Source: UBA699 sp050261915 (lineage in GTDB: Bacteria > Bacillota > Clostridia > Clostridiales > Clostridiaceae). From it: a DNA stretch of 64,000 nt. The position numbers and the translations under genes were made by a program. The notes under the pieces are model-generated. The model was not told the DNA's origin. It ran no database searches and was given only the letters and a program-made list of their open reading frames with translations. Of this stretch, positions 8,030-17,021 are shown piece by piece; the first letter of the stretch is position 1; each line of letters opens with the position of its first letter. Where the stretch lies: the NCBI GenBank assembly GCA_050261915.1, contig JBLNDT010000089.1, forward strand, positions 62,001-126,000. Reading direction: 5' to 3'.

Positions 8030-11000
8030 TGCCTATAGATAAAAGCATTAAAAAAGTACTTGTTATAGGCTCCGGTCCTATTATTATAGGTCAGGCTGCC
8101 GAGTTTGACTATTCAGGAACTCAAGCCTGTGAGGCATTAAAAGAAGAGGGTGTGGAAGTTGTTTTAGTTAACAGCAATCCTGCAACTATAATGACTGACA
8201 GAGAAGTAGCCCATAAAATATATATAGAACCACTTACAGTTGAATTTGTTGAAAGAGTAATTGCAAAAGAAAGACCAGACAGCATTATTGCTGGAATGGG
8301 AGGCCAGACAGGATTAAATCTTTCTGTGGCTCTTTATGATGCAGGAGTTTTAGATAAATATGGAGTAAGAGTAATAGGTACTTCAATAGAATCAATTAAA
8401 AAAGGTGAAGACAGAGAACTTTTCAGGGCTGAAATGAAGAAAATAGGACAGCCATGTATTCAAAGTGAAATAGTAACTGATATGGAATCCGGCTTAAGCT
8501 TTGCAGGTAAAATTGGATATCCAGTTATAGTAAGACCTGCGTATACCCTTGGGGGTTCCGGTGGGGGTATTGCAGAAAATGAGGCTGAACTAAAAGTAAT
8601 ATTAGGGCAGGGACTTCAGCTTTCTGCTATTGGCCAGGTATTGCTTGAGAAGAGTGTAAAGGGTTGGAAAGAAGTAGAATATGAGGTTATGAGAGACAGG
8701 TATGGCAGCTGTATAACCGTTTGTAATATGGAAAATATTGACCCGGTTGGGATTCATACTGGAGACAGTATAGTTGTAGCTCCTAGCCAGACACTTTCTG
8801 ACAGGGAATATCAGATGCTGAGAAGTGCATCTATAGATATTATTAATGCAATCGGTATAGAAGGCGGATGTAATGTTCAGTTTGCATTAAACCCAGACAA
8901 CTTTGATTATGGTGTTATAGAAATTAACCCAAGGGTTAGCAGATCTTCAGCTTTAGCTTCAAAGGCTACAGGTTATCCTATAGCAAAGGTTGCAGCAAAG
9001 CTTGCTCTTGGATACGGTCTTGATGAAATCAAGAATGCGGTAACAAAAAAGACATACGCATGCTTTGAACCTTCCTTGGATTATGTTGTAGTAAAAATAC
9101 CAAAATGGCCTTTTGACAAATTTTACGGAGCAGACAGAGAGCTTGGAACAAAGATGATGGCTACCGGTGAGATAATGTCAATAGGAAGCAATTTTGAAGC
9201 TGCACTTTTAAAGGGAATACGTTCACTGGAGCTTGGAAGCTTTACCCTTGAGCATAAAGGGATGAAAAAGCTTAATATGCATGAGCTTAAAGAACTTGTA
9301 ATGGCTCCTGATGACGAGAGAATGTTTGCTCTTGCAGAAATGGTTAGAAGAAGATATAGAATTGAAATGATATCACAAATAACAGGTATTGATATATTCT
9401 TTGTTCAAAAGATTAAAAACATTGTAGACAAGGAAGAATACCTAAAAAATAAAAGCCTGAAGGATATAACAAGAGAAGAACTCTATGACCTTAAAAAGAT
9501 GGGCTTTGCGGACAAAGGAATTGGAGACTTGCTAAAGGTTAGCCCTAACGATATATACAGTTTGAGAAAGAAGTGGGATATATACCCTGTATATAATATG
9601 GTTGATACATGTGCTGGTGAATTTGAGGCTATGACGCCATATTACTACTCCACTTACAATGAATATGATGAAGTAACAGTAAGTGATAAAAAGAAAATCA
9701 TAGTTATTGGTTCAGGTCCAATAAGAATAGGCCAGGGTATTGAATTTGACTATGCATCAGTGCAGGCTGTAAAATCACTTAGAAAAAAGGGAATAGAAAC
9801 AATTATTATAAACAACAATCCAGAAACAGTAAGTACGGACTTTGACGTTTCTGATAAGCTCTATTTTGAACCTCTTACAGAAGAAGATGTTTTAAATATT
9901 ATTGATAAGGAAAAGCCTTATGGAGTAATACTTCAGTTTGGTGGTCAGACAGCAATTAAACTTGCTCAGTTCCTATATGAAAAAAATATAAAAATACTAG
10001 GAACAAGCTCTGAACAAATTGACCTTGCTGAAGATAGAGAACAGTTTGACCAGCTTCTTGAAAAGCTTGACATAAAAAGACCAAAAGGAAAAGGTATTTG
10101 GACAATTGAAGAAGGGTTAAAAGAAGCAGAAACTCTAGGTTATCCTGTACTTGTAAGACCATCCTTTGTAATAGGGGGTCAGGGTATGGAAATTACCTAT
10201 GGAGAAGATGAATTAACCTATTACCTAAATAATGCTTTCAATAAGGATAAGAAAAATCCAGTGCTTATCGACAAGTATTTAAATGGAATGGAAATTGAAG
10301 TAGATGCTATTTGTGATGGAGAGGATGTACTTATTCCTGGAATAATGCAGCATCTTGAAAGAGCAGGAGTACATTCAGGAGACAGTATAACAATATATCC
10401 TACACAAAATGTAACTAATGAAATAAAAGTTAAAATACTTGAATTTACTAAAAAGCTTGCCAAAGGTATTGGAATTAAGGGCATGATAAACATTCAGTTT
10501 ATAGAATATAAGAATGAACTTTATGTAATTGAAGTAAATCCAAGGGCCAGCAGAACAGTACCTTATATATCAAAGGTAAGCGGAGTTCCAATAGTTGATC
10601 TGGCTACCAATGTAATGCTTGGAGGAAAGCTTAAGGATCTTGGATTTGGAATAGACATATATAAAGAACCAGATCTTGTTGGAGTAAAGGTGCCAGTATT
10701 CTCCACACAGAAGCTTCCAGGAGTTGAAATTTCATTAGGACCAGAAATGAGATCCACTGGTGAAGTTCTTGGGATTGGAAAAAATCTTGATGAAGCCTTG
10801 TATAAAGGTTTCCTTGCGGCAGGAATGCAGCTTGAGAAAAAGAGAGGAAAGGTTCTTGCAACAATAAACAACCATGACAAGGATGAGTTCCTTCCAATTG
10901 CAAAAGAGTTAGGTAACCTTGGGTATAGTTTCATATCAACAAAAGGCACAGCTGAATTCCTATTAAACAACGGAATAAAAGCAGAAGAAATAAGAAAAAT

Positions 11001-11244
11001 TAATGAAGCTGAGCCAAATATACTTACAGCAATTAAAAATATTGAAGTAGACCTTGTTATAAACACACCTACAAAGGGAAATGACAGCCATAGAGATGGA
11101 TTTGTAATAAGAAGAGCAGCAATAGAAAAAAATATTGATGTTATTACTACTCTTGATACTGTAAAAGCTTTAGTTGATGTAACAAGAAAACTTGGCTTTG
11201 AAAATGCAGCTACAGAACTAGACATATATAATATGGGTGAATAG
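8029..11244 (+). CDS. carB: Carbamoyl-phosphate synthase large subunit
   Basis: A full-length 1071-residue synthetase. The two homologous ATP-grasp halves are visible: the N-terminal half starts KKVLVIGSGPIIIGQAAEFDYSG, and the second at about residue 555 starts KKIIVIGSGPIRIGQGIEFDY. Each carries a glycine-rich ATP-grasp loop (RPAYTLGGSGGG; RPSFVIGGQG) and an INPR/VNPR metal-binding segment. A C-terminal MGS-like allosteric domain lies after about residue 935. It makes carbamoyl phosphate from bicarbonate, ammonia and two ATP. No other pyr gene follows, so carAB is a stand-alone unit ended by the hairpin at 11247. Confidence 0.97.
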   Translation: MPIDKSIKKVLVIGSGPIIIGQAAEFDYSGTQACEALKEEGVEVVLVNSNPATIMTDREVAHKIYIEPLTVEFVERVIAKERPDSIIAGMGGQTGLNLSVALYDAGVLDKYGVRVIGTSIESIKKGEDRELFRAEMKKIGQPCIQSEIVTDMESGLSFAGKIGYPVIVRPAYTLGGSGGGIAENEAELKVILGQGLQLSAIGQVLLEKSVKGWKEVEYEVMRDRYGSCITVCNMENIDPVGIHTGDSIVVAPSQTLSDREYQMLRSASIDIINAIGIEGGCNVQFALNPDNFDYGVIEINPRVSRSSALASKATGYPIAKVAAKLALGYGLDEIKNAVTKKTYACFEPSLDYVVVKIPKWPFDKFYGADRELGTKMMATGEIMSIGSNFEAALLKGIRSLELGSFTLEHKGMKKLNMHELKELVMAPDDERMFALAEMVRRRYRIEMISQITGIDIFFVQKIKNIVDKEEYLKNKSLKDITREELYDLKKMGFADKGIGDLLKVSPNDIYSLRKKWDIYPVYNMVDTCAGEFEAMTPYYYSTYNEYDEVTVSDKKKIIVIGSGPIRIGQGIEFDYASVQAVKSLRKKGIETIIINNNPETVSTDFDVSDKLYFEPLTEEDVLNIIDKEKPYGVILQFGGQTAIKLAQFLYEKNIKILGTSSEQIDLAEDREQFDQLLEKLDIKRPKGKGIWTIEEGLKEAETLGYPVLVRPSFVIGGQGMEITYGEDELTYYLNNAFNKDKKNPVLIDKYLNGMEIEVDAICDGEDVLIPGIMQHLERAGVHSGDSITIYPTQNVTNEIKVKILEFTKKLAKGIGIKGMINIQFIEYKNELYVIEVNPRASRTVPYISKVSGVPIVDLATNVMLGGKLKDLGFGIDIYKEPDLVGVKVPVFSTQKLPGVEISLGPEMRSTGEVLGIGKNLDEALYKGFLAAGMQLEKKRGKVLATINNHDKDEFLPIAKELGNLGYSFISTKGTAEFLLNNGIKAEEIRKINEAEPNILTAIKNIEVDLVINTPTKGNDSHRDGFVIRRAAIEKNIDVITTLDTVKALVDVTRKLGFENAATELDIYNMGE

Positions 11245-11246
11245 AC

Positions 11247-11275
11247 AATAGGACGAATCATTGATTCGTCCTATT
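11247..11275. terminator. Stem-loop between convergent carB and RNA methyltransferase genes
   Basis: Thirteen-base perfect arms (AATAGGACGAATC and GATTCGTCCTATT) around ATT. It overlaps the stop codon of the minus-strand gene. The U-tract is short on both strands, so termination efficiency is uncertain. Confidence 0.65.
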
Positions 11276-12245
11276 TACATATTGAAATATATCTTGTGAA
11301 TCTGCCCTTTGTTACATTGCATTTATCAATAATATTAAATCCTGCAGACTTAATTTGATTATCCATATCTTCAAAGGTTACAATAACCATTTTGTCGGAA
11401 ATTCTTCTAGCACATTTAATTATTTCAACCTGTTTTTCAGGTGTGGTGCAGGTAAAAACCCCATAGGGCAAATCCACAATACTTGCATCAAAATGATCTG
11501 TTATAGAATTCATATCTCCTAATGTAATTACATCCTTAAATCCAAAAAAATTAAGATTTTTCTTTGCGTTTAGGCATATGCTTGGATTTATCTCATACCC
11601 CTTAATGTCATAACCCATATGAAGTGCTTCTATTACAACAGTACCTATTCCACAGCAGGGGTCAATTAATGATTTTACATCTCCAGATGCAGCAATATTA
11701 ACAAGACCTTTTGCAATTTCAACATTTAAGGCATTAGAATAAGAATAGGGCTTTATATTATGATGCTGCCACTTGTAATCATTACTTTCACATTCTCCAA
11801 AAACCCAAATTCCTTCAATTTTTGCTACACCAAAAAGGCAATCAGGATTATCCATTTTAGAAAAACCTTCTATACTTAATCCAATTGCACACTCAATATA
11901 TCTTCTTTCATGAAAACTAAACTTTTCAGCCTCTGTTTCTATTAAGTAAACTTTGAAATTATTCGATTTAAAGTTATCATATGCGATCAACTTTGTAAGT
12001 TCTTCAATAGAAGGAGCTGTATACCTTACTGAAATGCAATGTTTTATATATGGGCTTTTCGAGGGATTTACATATATTGATGAAAAAAAATGTTTTTCTT
12101 TTATTTGTATATTAAACAAAGATTTCATTTCCATTTGAAAAAACGATTTCAAGACAGTTGGACAATTAGTTGTATACATATAACATCCACTTCTAAAATT
12201 ATTTTTAACATGTGGTATTTTATCCTTGTATAGCCTTTTATTCAA
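11271..12245 (-). CDS. TRM11-family SAM-dependent RNA methyltransferase
   Basis: A 324-residue protein. The C-terminal Rossmann methyltransferase domain shows the SAM-binding motif DPCCGIGTVVIEAL (about residues 193-206), an acidic residue at the end of beta 2 (GYEIN) and the catalytic DLPYG motif (about 259-263) typical of guanosine-N2 RNA methyltransferases of the UPF0020/TRM11 group. The N-terminal 150 residues are less conserved and may form a THUMP-like RNA-binding part. The likely substrate is tRNA or rRNA guanosine, by family inference. The gene stands alone and is convergent to carB. Confidence 0.8.
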   Translation of the reverse strand: MNKRLYKDKIPHVKNNFRSGCYMYTTNCPTVLKSFFQMEMKSLFNIQIKEKHFFSSIYVNPSKSPYIKHCISVRYTAPSIEELTKLIAYDNFKSNNFKVYLIETEAEKFSFHERRYIECAIGLSIEGFSKMDNPDCLFGVAKIEGIWVFGECESNDYKWQHHNIKPYSYSNALNVEIAKGLVNIAASGDVKSLIDPCCGIGTVVIEALHMGYDIKGYEINPSICLNAKKNLNFFGFKDVITLGDMNSITDHFDASIVDLPYGVFTCTTPEKQVEIIKCARRISDKMVIVTFEDMDNQIKSAGFNIIDKCNVTKGRFTRYISICK

Positions 12246-12372
12246 TTTAACACATCCTTTATTAAACTATAACATTGAAAATATTAATTAACAATAATCT
12301 ATATTTTTATGGTAAAATAAAGTGTTATTATATTATAATTATCACATTATATCTACACAGGAGGAAATCAAT

Positions 12373-12861
12373 ATGACTACAGCAATTTACGCAGGCTCCT
12401 TTGATCCATTCACCATTGGACACCTTAGTATTTTAGAGGAAGCAATAATTTTATTCGACAGGGTTGTTATAGCAATCGCGATAAATTCAGAAAAAAAGAG
12501 AAGAATAGAAGCAGAGCTTATGCTTAAAGCAATAAGGCAGACAGTAACTGAATTATATGGTAATGATAAAATCAAAGTTATTATATTTAAAGGTTTGATA
12601 GCAGATCTTGCAGAAAGAGAAGGAACTACTCATCTTATCAGGGGAATAAGAAATGGAATGGATTATGAATATGAGGAAAACCTTGCAAAAATAAATGAAA
12701 CATTAGGATTAACCACCATATATTTAAGAGCCGGCAGTTTAAGCTACGTTAGCTCTTCAATGGTAATGGATCTTTATAAATATGGAAGGGACATTGTTCC
12801 TTATGTTCCCACCCCGGTATATGAGGCAATATGTCTGAACACTATAAAAGAAGAGGATTAA
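12373..12861 (+). CDS. coaD: CoaD-like pantetheine-phosphate adenylyltransferase
   Basis: A 162-residue nucleotidyltransferase, the usual CoaD length. It has GSFDPFTIGH (residues 8-17, the HxGH-type ATP site), LIRGIRN for substrate binding, YEYEENLAKIN matching the E. coli FEYEMQLAHMN helix, and SYVSSSMVMDL matching SFISSSLV. It would transfer AMP from ATP to 4'-phosphopantetheine, the penultimate CoA step. The location is unusual: coaD normally follows rsmD, but that slot (49021-49031) is empty here. It overlaps the next MBL gene by 1 bp. A related adenylyltransferase with another substrate is the main alternative. The SD AGGAGG supports the start at 12373. Confidence 0.75.
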   Translation: MTTAIYAGSFDPFTIGHLSILEEAIILFDRVVIAIAINSEKKRRIEAELMLKAIRQTVTELYGNDKIKVIIFKGLIADLAEREGTTHLIRGIRNGMDYEYEENLAKINETLGLTTIYLRAGSLSYVSSSMVMDLYKYGRDIVPYVPTPVYEAICLNTIKEED

Positions 12862-13769
12862 TGATGAATATTGAATTAGTTAAAGGAAACACATATATAA
12901 TTGACACGGGTATGAGTTATATACCATTCTATAAAATTAACAGCAGTGAAATTATTTTAATAGATACAGGATGGGCAAAAGGTGAAAGAGAGGGTATTCA
13001 AGAAATACTTAATAAAAATGACTTTAAGGTTAAAGGTATATTATGCACACATGCCCATATAGACCATGTAGGCAACAATGCATATTTAAAAGAAAAATAT
13101 AACAGCATAATTGCAATGCCTGCATATGAAGCTTTTATTTGCAGCAGTGCAATTAATTTAAAACTGTTTTTTTACAGTCAGACCATGGCTGAAGTAATTG
13201 AACACACAGGCTCCATGATATGTAAAACGGATATTTTAATTATGCCAAATGATACTAAGGTATCCCTTTGCAATTTTGAATTTAAAATTATACATACTCC
13301 TGGGCACAGTCCTGCTCATATATGCATTATAACACCAGACGATGTTGCATATCTTGGAGATGCCCTCATAAGTAATGATGTTATGGATGGGGCAAAGCTT
13401 CCATATGCCTTTGCGCTTAAAGAGGATTTACTAAGTAAGAGTATGCTCTATGATTTAAAATGCAGCAGATATATTGTTTCACACAAAGGAATGTATGATG
13501 ATATAACAAAACTAATATCTGATAATATAATTTTCTACAAGCATAGGGCGGAAGTGATTTATAATATTATTCATGGTGAAATGTCCATGGAGGATATATT
13601 TAAAACTGTAATAAATAAATTTAAAATTAAGATTGGGAATCAGTATAGATATTCTGTACTAGAAAGAATGTTAAGGTCCTATGTTCAATATCTGCATGAA
13701 ACTGGAGCATTACAGCTTAATATAAATGATGGATTGCTTAAGTATTCCAGAAAACAGGAGGCAATATGA
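12861..13769 (+). CDS. MBL-fold metallohydrolase
   Basis: A 302-residue metallo-beta-lactamase fold protein with CTHAHIDHVGNN (about residues 64-75), HTPGHSPAHICI (about 147-158) and GDALISNDV for metal ligands. The final His is probably in IVSHKGMYDD. The C-terminal 90 residues are helical, as in hydrolases with a winged-helix-like tail. The substrate is unknown. The start shares bases with the coaD-like stop (TAATG), and the stop overlaps the deacetylase start by 4 bp. This gives a tightly packed operon from coaD to the 51-aa gene. Confidence 0.8.
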   Translation: MMNIELVKGNTYIIDTGMSYIPFYKINSSEIILIDTGWAKGEREGIQEILNKNDFKVKGILCTHAHIDHVGNNAYLKEKYNSIIAMPAYEAFICSSAINLKLFFYSQTMAEVIEHTGSMICKTDILIMPNDTKVSLCNFEFKIIHTPGHSPAHICIITPDDVAYLGDALISNDVMDGAKLPYAFALKEDLLSKSMLYDLKCSRYIVSHKGMYDDITKLISDNIIFYKHRAEVIYNIIHGEMSMEDIFKTVINKFKIKIGNQYRYSVLERMLRSYVQYLHETGALQLNINDGLLKYSRKQEAI

Positions 13770-14569
13770 AAAAGAACTTAGTAATATTATCAATTTTATT
13801 ATGCTTTGTTTTTGCAGGATGCAGCAATAAGACTGTTGAAAATAAAACAACAGAAAAGCCGGCAGAAAAGGCAGTAGAAACAAATTACACTCTTCATGGA
13901 ATTCCAGTACTAATGTATCATTCAATAGGGGTTGAAAAAGGTAACCCTATAAGAATGCCAAAGGAACAGTTTGAAAAAGAAATGAAGTATATTAAGGACA
14001 ATGGTTATACAACCATAACCTTAAAGGAGCTTTATGATTATTTTGATAATAAGAAAAATGTGCCTGATAAAGCTATTGTAATTACCTTGGATGACGGATA
14101 TGAAGATAATTATACAGAAGCATATCCTATTTTAAAAAAGTATAATCTGAAAGCAACCATATTTATGGTAACCTCTACTGTGGATGTTAATAAAAAATGT
14201 CTTACTTCAGACCAATTAAAGGAAATGGACAAAAATGGAATAGATATAGAAAGCCACACAGTTACACACAGGGATTTAGACACTCTATCCTACTTGGAAC
14301 AACTAAAGGAACTGAAAGACTCCAAGGCGTATCTTGAAAATCTTTTAGGAAAAGAAGTTGATTATCTTGCTTACCCAACAGGAAAATACAATAATGATAC
14401 AATTAAGGCAGCAAAGGAAGCAGGATACAAAATGGCACTAACCACTAACGGACGATGGTCTGATAAATCTGACGGAATATACACATTAGACCGAGTATAT
14501 ATAAGTACTTTCTTTAGCATGGATATATTTGCTGAAAGACTAACAAATCCAAACTATAAAGTATATTAG
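13766..14569 (+). CDS. Polysaccharide deacetylase lipoprotein (CE4/NodB family)
   Basis: A 267-residue protein with a lipoprotein signal (ILSILLCFVFAGC, Cys19). The NodB homology domain shows PVLMYHSIG, the catalytic Asp pair in ITLDDGYEDNY (about residues 107-117), the metal-binding SHTVTHRDLDTLS and the AYPTGKYND motif. Family members remove N-acetyl groups from peptidoglycan or other surface glycans. Anchoring on the outer face of the membrane fits wall or glycan modification. The SD CAGGAGG lies within the end of the MBL gene, so translation is coupled. Confidence 0.87.
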   Translation: MKKNLVILSILLCFVFAGCSNKTVENKTTEKPAEKAVETNYTLHGIPVLMYHSIGVEKGNPIRMPKEQFEKEMKYIKDNGYTTITLKELYDYFDNKKNVPDKAIVITLDDGYEDNYTEAYPILKKYNLKATIFMVTSTVDVNKKCLTSDQLKEMDKNGIDIESHTVTHRDLDTLSYLEQLKELKDSKAYLENLLGKEVDYLAYPTGKYNNDTIKAAKEAGYKMALTTNGRWSDKSDGIYTLDRVYISTFFSMDIFAERLTNPNYKVY

Positions 14570-14578
14570 GAGGAAGCA

Positions 14579-15217
14579 ATGAAAAAGATTGTATCCATAA
14601 TAATAACATTGTCCTTTGTTATCACTTTTGTAGCTTGTGGAAACAAAAGCCAAGTTGTAAACAATACAACAAATAATACCAAAAGTAATGAAGAATCTGC
14701 TGCAAAAAAAGCTGCAGAAGATAAAGCTGCAGCTCTTGATAAAAAAGCCATGGACGGTTATAAGCTTTTTTTTGATAAAAAATATTCAGAGGCTATTGCA
14801 GTTGAAAATGAGGTTATAAAAGAAGACCCTGCCTTCTGCAAAGCTTACTATATAAAAGGAATAACAGAGTGCTACAACAACAACTATAAGGAAGGCTCTA
14901 AGGATATCGACAAGGCGTTAAGTATAAATCCCAATGATTATATGGCAAGGTTTAATAAGGCTCTTTCCCTTGAACTATATGGGCATTACGACGAAGCATT
15001 ATCATGGTACAATAAAGCTCTTGAGATACAAAAAGAAGAATGGAGCTATTATGGAATAGCAAGCATATACGGCCGCAGAGGTGATGTAGAGAATGCAGTA
15101 AAGTACTTAAAACTGGCTATTGCATTAAATCCGGAAATTAAGAATGATGCGAAAAATGAAGCAGACTTTAATCCAATTAAAAACAAGAAGGAATTTACAG
15201 ACGTTGTAAATAAATAG
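14579..15217 (+). CDS. TPR-repeat lipoprotein
   Basis: A 212-residue protein with a lipobox ending FVACG (Cys21). A low-complexity Asn/Thr/Ala/Lys segment follows (about 25-55). Three or four TPR units then run from about residue 60 (AVENEVIKEDPAFCKAYYIK; DIDKALSINPNDYMARFNKA; ALSWYNKALEIQKEEWSYYG; AVKYLKLAIALNPE). It is probably a scaffold on the outer membrane face. It is 9 bp after the deacetylase gene with SD AGGAGG, so it belongs to the same operon; a partnership with the deacetylase is inferred from position only. Confidence 0.83.
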   Translation: MKKIVSIIITLSFVITFVACGNKSQVVNNTTNNTKSNEESAAKKAAEDKAAALDKKAMDGYKLFFDKKYSEAIAVENEVIKEDPAFCKAYYIKGITECYNNNYKEGSKDIDKALSINPNDYMARFNKALSLELYGHYDEALSWYNKALEIQKEEWSYYGIASIYGRRGDVENAVKYLKLAIALNPEIKNDAKNEADFNPIKNKKEFTDVVNK

Positions 15218-15227
15218 GAGAATAATA

Positions 15228-15383
15228 ATGAATGAAAAAAATATTGAAATGATGAAAAAATTGATACAGGAAAAGAAGGAAAAAGGAAAGGCTCAGGGAT
15301 CTTATTTGCGGGCTGATAAAAGCATAGGGACAACAAAAAAAGCAAAGATTAGTAAAAAAACAGGTGGATTATTTGACAAGTAG
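15228..15383 (+). CDS. Small basic protein, 51 residues, unknown function
   Basis: An open frame from ATG at 15228 to TAG at 15383 with SD TAGGAG 8 nt upstream, 10 bp after the TPR lipoprotein and before a terminator. The product starts MNEKNIEMMKKLIQEKKEKG and is lysine-rich, with an amphipathic N-terminal helix and a C-terminal GGLFDK. It has no signal or membrane segment. Position, SD and codon use support translation. I do not recognise a family. Confidence 0.65.
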   Translation: MNEKNIEMMKKLIQEKKEKGKAQGSYLRADKSIGTTKKAKISKKTGGLFDK

Positions 15384-15425
15384 AAAAAACAAGGAGAAAA
15401 CATTCCTTTATAATTAATTTTATTT

Positions 15426-15456
15426 AAAATCCTCATGGGCTCCATGGGGATTTTTT
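15426..15456 (+). terminator. Terminator of the coaD-TPR lipoprotein operon
   Basis: The arms AATCCTCATGG and CCATGGGGATT pair around GCT with one T/G wobble, followed by TTTTTT. Confidence 0.85.
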
Positions 15457-15499
15457 AACTGGTATGGTTATAATATATAAAAACTGTCTGTTTCAATAA

Positions 15500-15528
15500 T
15501 GACAGATAAGTGGTATTTTTATAATATA
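15500..15528 (+). promoter_or_regulatory. Possible promoter of the MocR-family gene
   Basis: ATGACA at 15500-15505, a 17-nt spacer, and TAATAT at 15523-15528. The -35 is imperfect. Confidence 0.4.
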
Positions 15529-15549
15529 ATAGTTATTCAGGAGGCTCTT

Positions 15550-17010
15550 ATGATATTAATTAACCTTGATGAAAAAATAAGAATTCCAAAATACAAACAA
15601 ATTATTCAGCAGATTATAGATAAAATAAACAAGGGTGTTTTAAAGCCAGGGGACAGACTTCCCTCCACAAGAAATCTTTCAGAAAGCCTTGAAATTAACA
15701 GAATAACAGTTTCATCGGCATATCAGGAATTATGGGCCTTAGGATACATAGACCTTAATGCCGGAGCTTGTGCTGTGGTTCGAAACAGAAATCAGCTTAT
15801 GAAAACCACATCCTTAGAACCCGGCGTAATAAACTGGAGTGAATTAGCCTCCAGTGAAAGTAATTGTACTTTGGATTACTATATTAACTCACAACCATGT
15901 AAAAACAATAATCTTATTGATTTCAGTACTTTGAATATGGAAAATAACCTTCTTCCAGTAGAAAGTTTTAGAACCAGTTTAAATGAAATCATAAAGCAAA
16001 AGGGATCAGATCTTTTTTCATATGGAAATTCTCTGGGTTATCTGCCTCTTCGAGAATATTTATCTAACCATCTTGAAACCCATGGCATTTCTGTTTCACC
16101 TGATGAAATTCTAATTACAAATGGTACCCAGCAGGCTTTAGATCTGATTTTAAGGATGGCTGCTTGTAAAGGAAAATCAATAGTTGTAGAAGCACCTACC
16201 TATAAAGAGATAATTCCGCTTATAAAGTATTATAAGTTTAATCCCATAGAAGTACCTATGGAACCCTATGGGATGAATCTAGATGTTTTAGAGGAAGTAA
16301 TAAATCGATATAAACCTGCATTGATTTATACAATGCCAAATTTTCATAATCCTACAGGGATTACCACTAATCAGGCACATAGAGAAAAGCTTTTGTATAT
16401 TGCTGAAAAATATAAAATACCAATAATTGAAGATGGTTTTCAGGAGGAAATGAAATACTTCGGAAAAACGGTACTGCCTATAAAATCCATGGATAAAAAT
16501 AAGGCGGTTATATATTGCGGCACATTTTCAAAGGTGTTGTTCCCTGGAATAAGGGTAGGATGGATTGCTGCAGACAGGGAATGTATTCTCCGAGTGGCTG
16601 CAATAAGACATTATAGTGAAATATCATTAAGCATGATACTCCAAGCTGGATTATTTGAATTTTGCAGTAATGGTTACTATGAAAAACATCTTAACAAAGT
16701 GCACAGAACATTTAGAAAAAGGATGAATATTGCAATAAATTCAATGAATAGACATCTTGATAAAAACTATGTTTCATGGGAGGAGCCTTCTGGTGGATTT
16801 CTAATATGGATTAAATTTAAGAGAAATCCATTAATCAATCTTGAAGAAGTATTAAAAGAAAATGGAATTAGAGCTTCCTTAGGGCATAATTATTTCATTA
16901 ATGGAACAAAGAACACATTTTTAAGATTGTCTATATCTTCATTAAGTGAGGATGATATAGAAGAAGGTATAAGAAGGTTTGGAAACGTAATTAAACAAAT
17001 TTATAAATAG
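15550..17010 (+). CDS. MocR/PdxR-type GntR regulator with aminotransferase domain
   Basis: A 486-residue fusion. The N-terminal GntR winged helix (YKQIIQQIIDKI...GDRLPSTRNLSESLEINRITVSSAYQEL, about residues 12-65) is joined to a class I aminotransferase fold. The latter has NGTQQALDLIL, YTMPNFHNPTG and the PLP lysine in CGTFSKVLFPGIRVGWI (about residue 330). MocR proteins use bound PLP as an effector and often control the adjacent gene. Here a PLP enzyme (D-cysteine desulfhydrase-like) starts 11 bp downstream. The start at 15550 has CAGGAGG at good spacing. The target and ligand are not known. Confidence 0.85.
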   Translation: MILINLDEKIRIPKYKQIIQQIIDKINKGVLKPGDRLPSTRNLSESLEINRITVSSAYQELWALGYIDLNAGACAVVRNRNQLMKTTSLEPGVINWSELASSESNCTLDYYINSQPCKNNNLIDFSTLNMENNLLPVESFRTSLNEIIKQKGSDLFSYGNSLGYLPLREYLSNHLETHGISVSPDEILITNGTQQALDLILRMAACKGKSIVVEAPTYKEIIPLIKYYKFNPIEVPMEPYGMNLDVLEEVINRYKPALIYTMPNFHNPTGITTNQAHREKLLYIAEKYKIPIIEDGFQEEMKYFGKTVLPIKSMDKNKAVIYCGTFSKVLFPGIRVGWIAADRECILRVAAIRHYSEISLSMILQAGLFEFCSNGYYEKHLNKVHRTFRKRMNIAINSMNRHLDKNYVSWEEPSGGFLIWIKFKRNPLINLEEVLKENGIRASLGHNYFINGTKNTFLRLSISSLSEDDIEEGIRRFGNVIKQIYK

Positions 17011-17021
17011 GGGGTTTTATT

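Noticed and set aside
10563..11261. A 232-codon open frame on the minus strand inside carB
   Set aside because: It lies wholly opposite the conserved carB C-terminal domain; low-complexity Ser/Pro/Phe-rich translation is typical of an antisense shadow.
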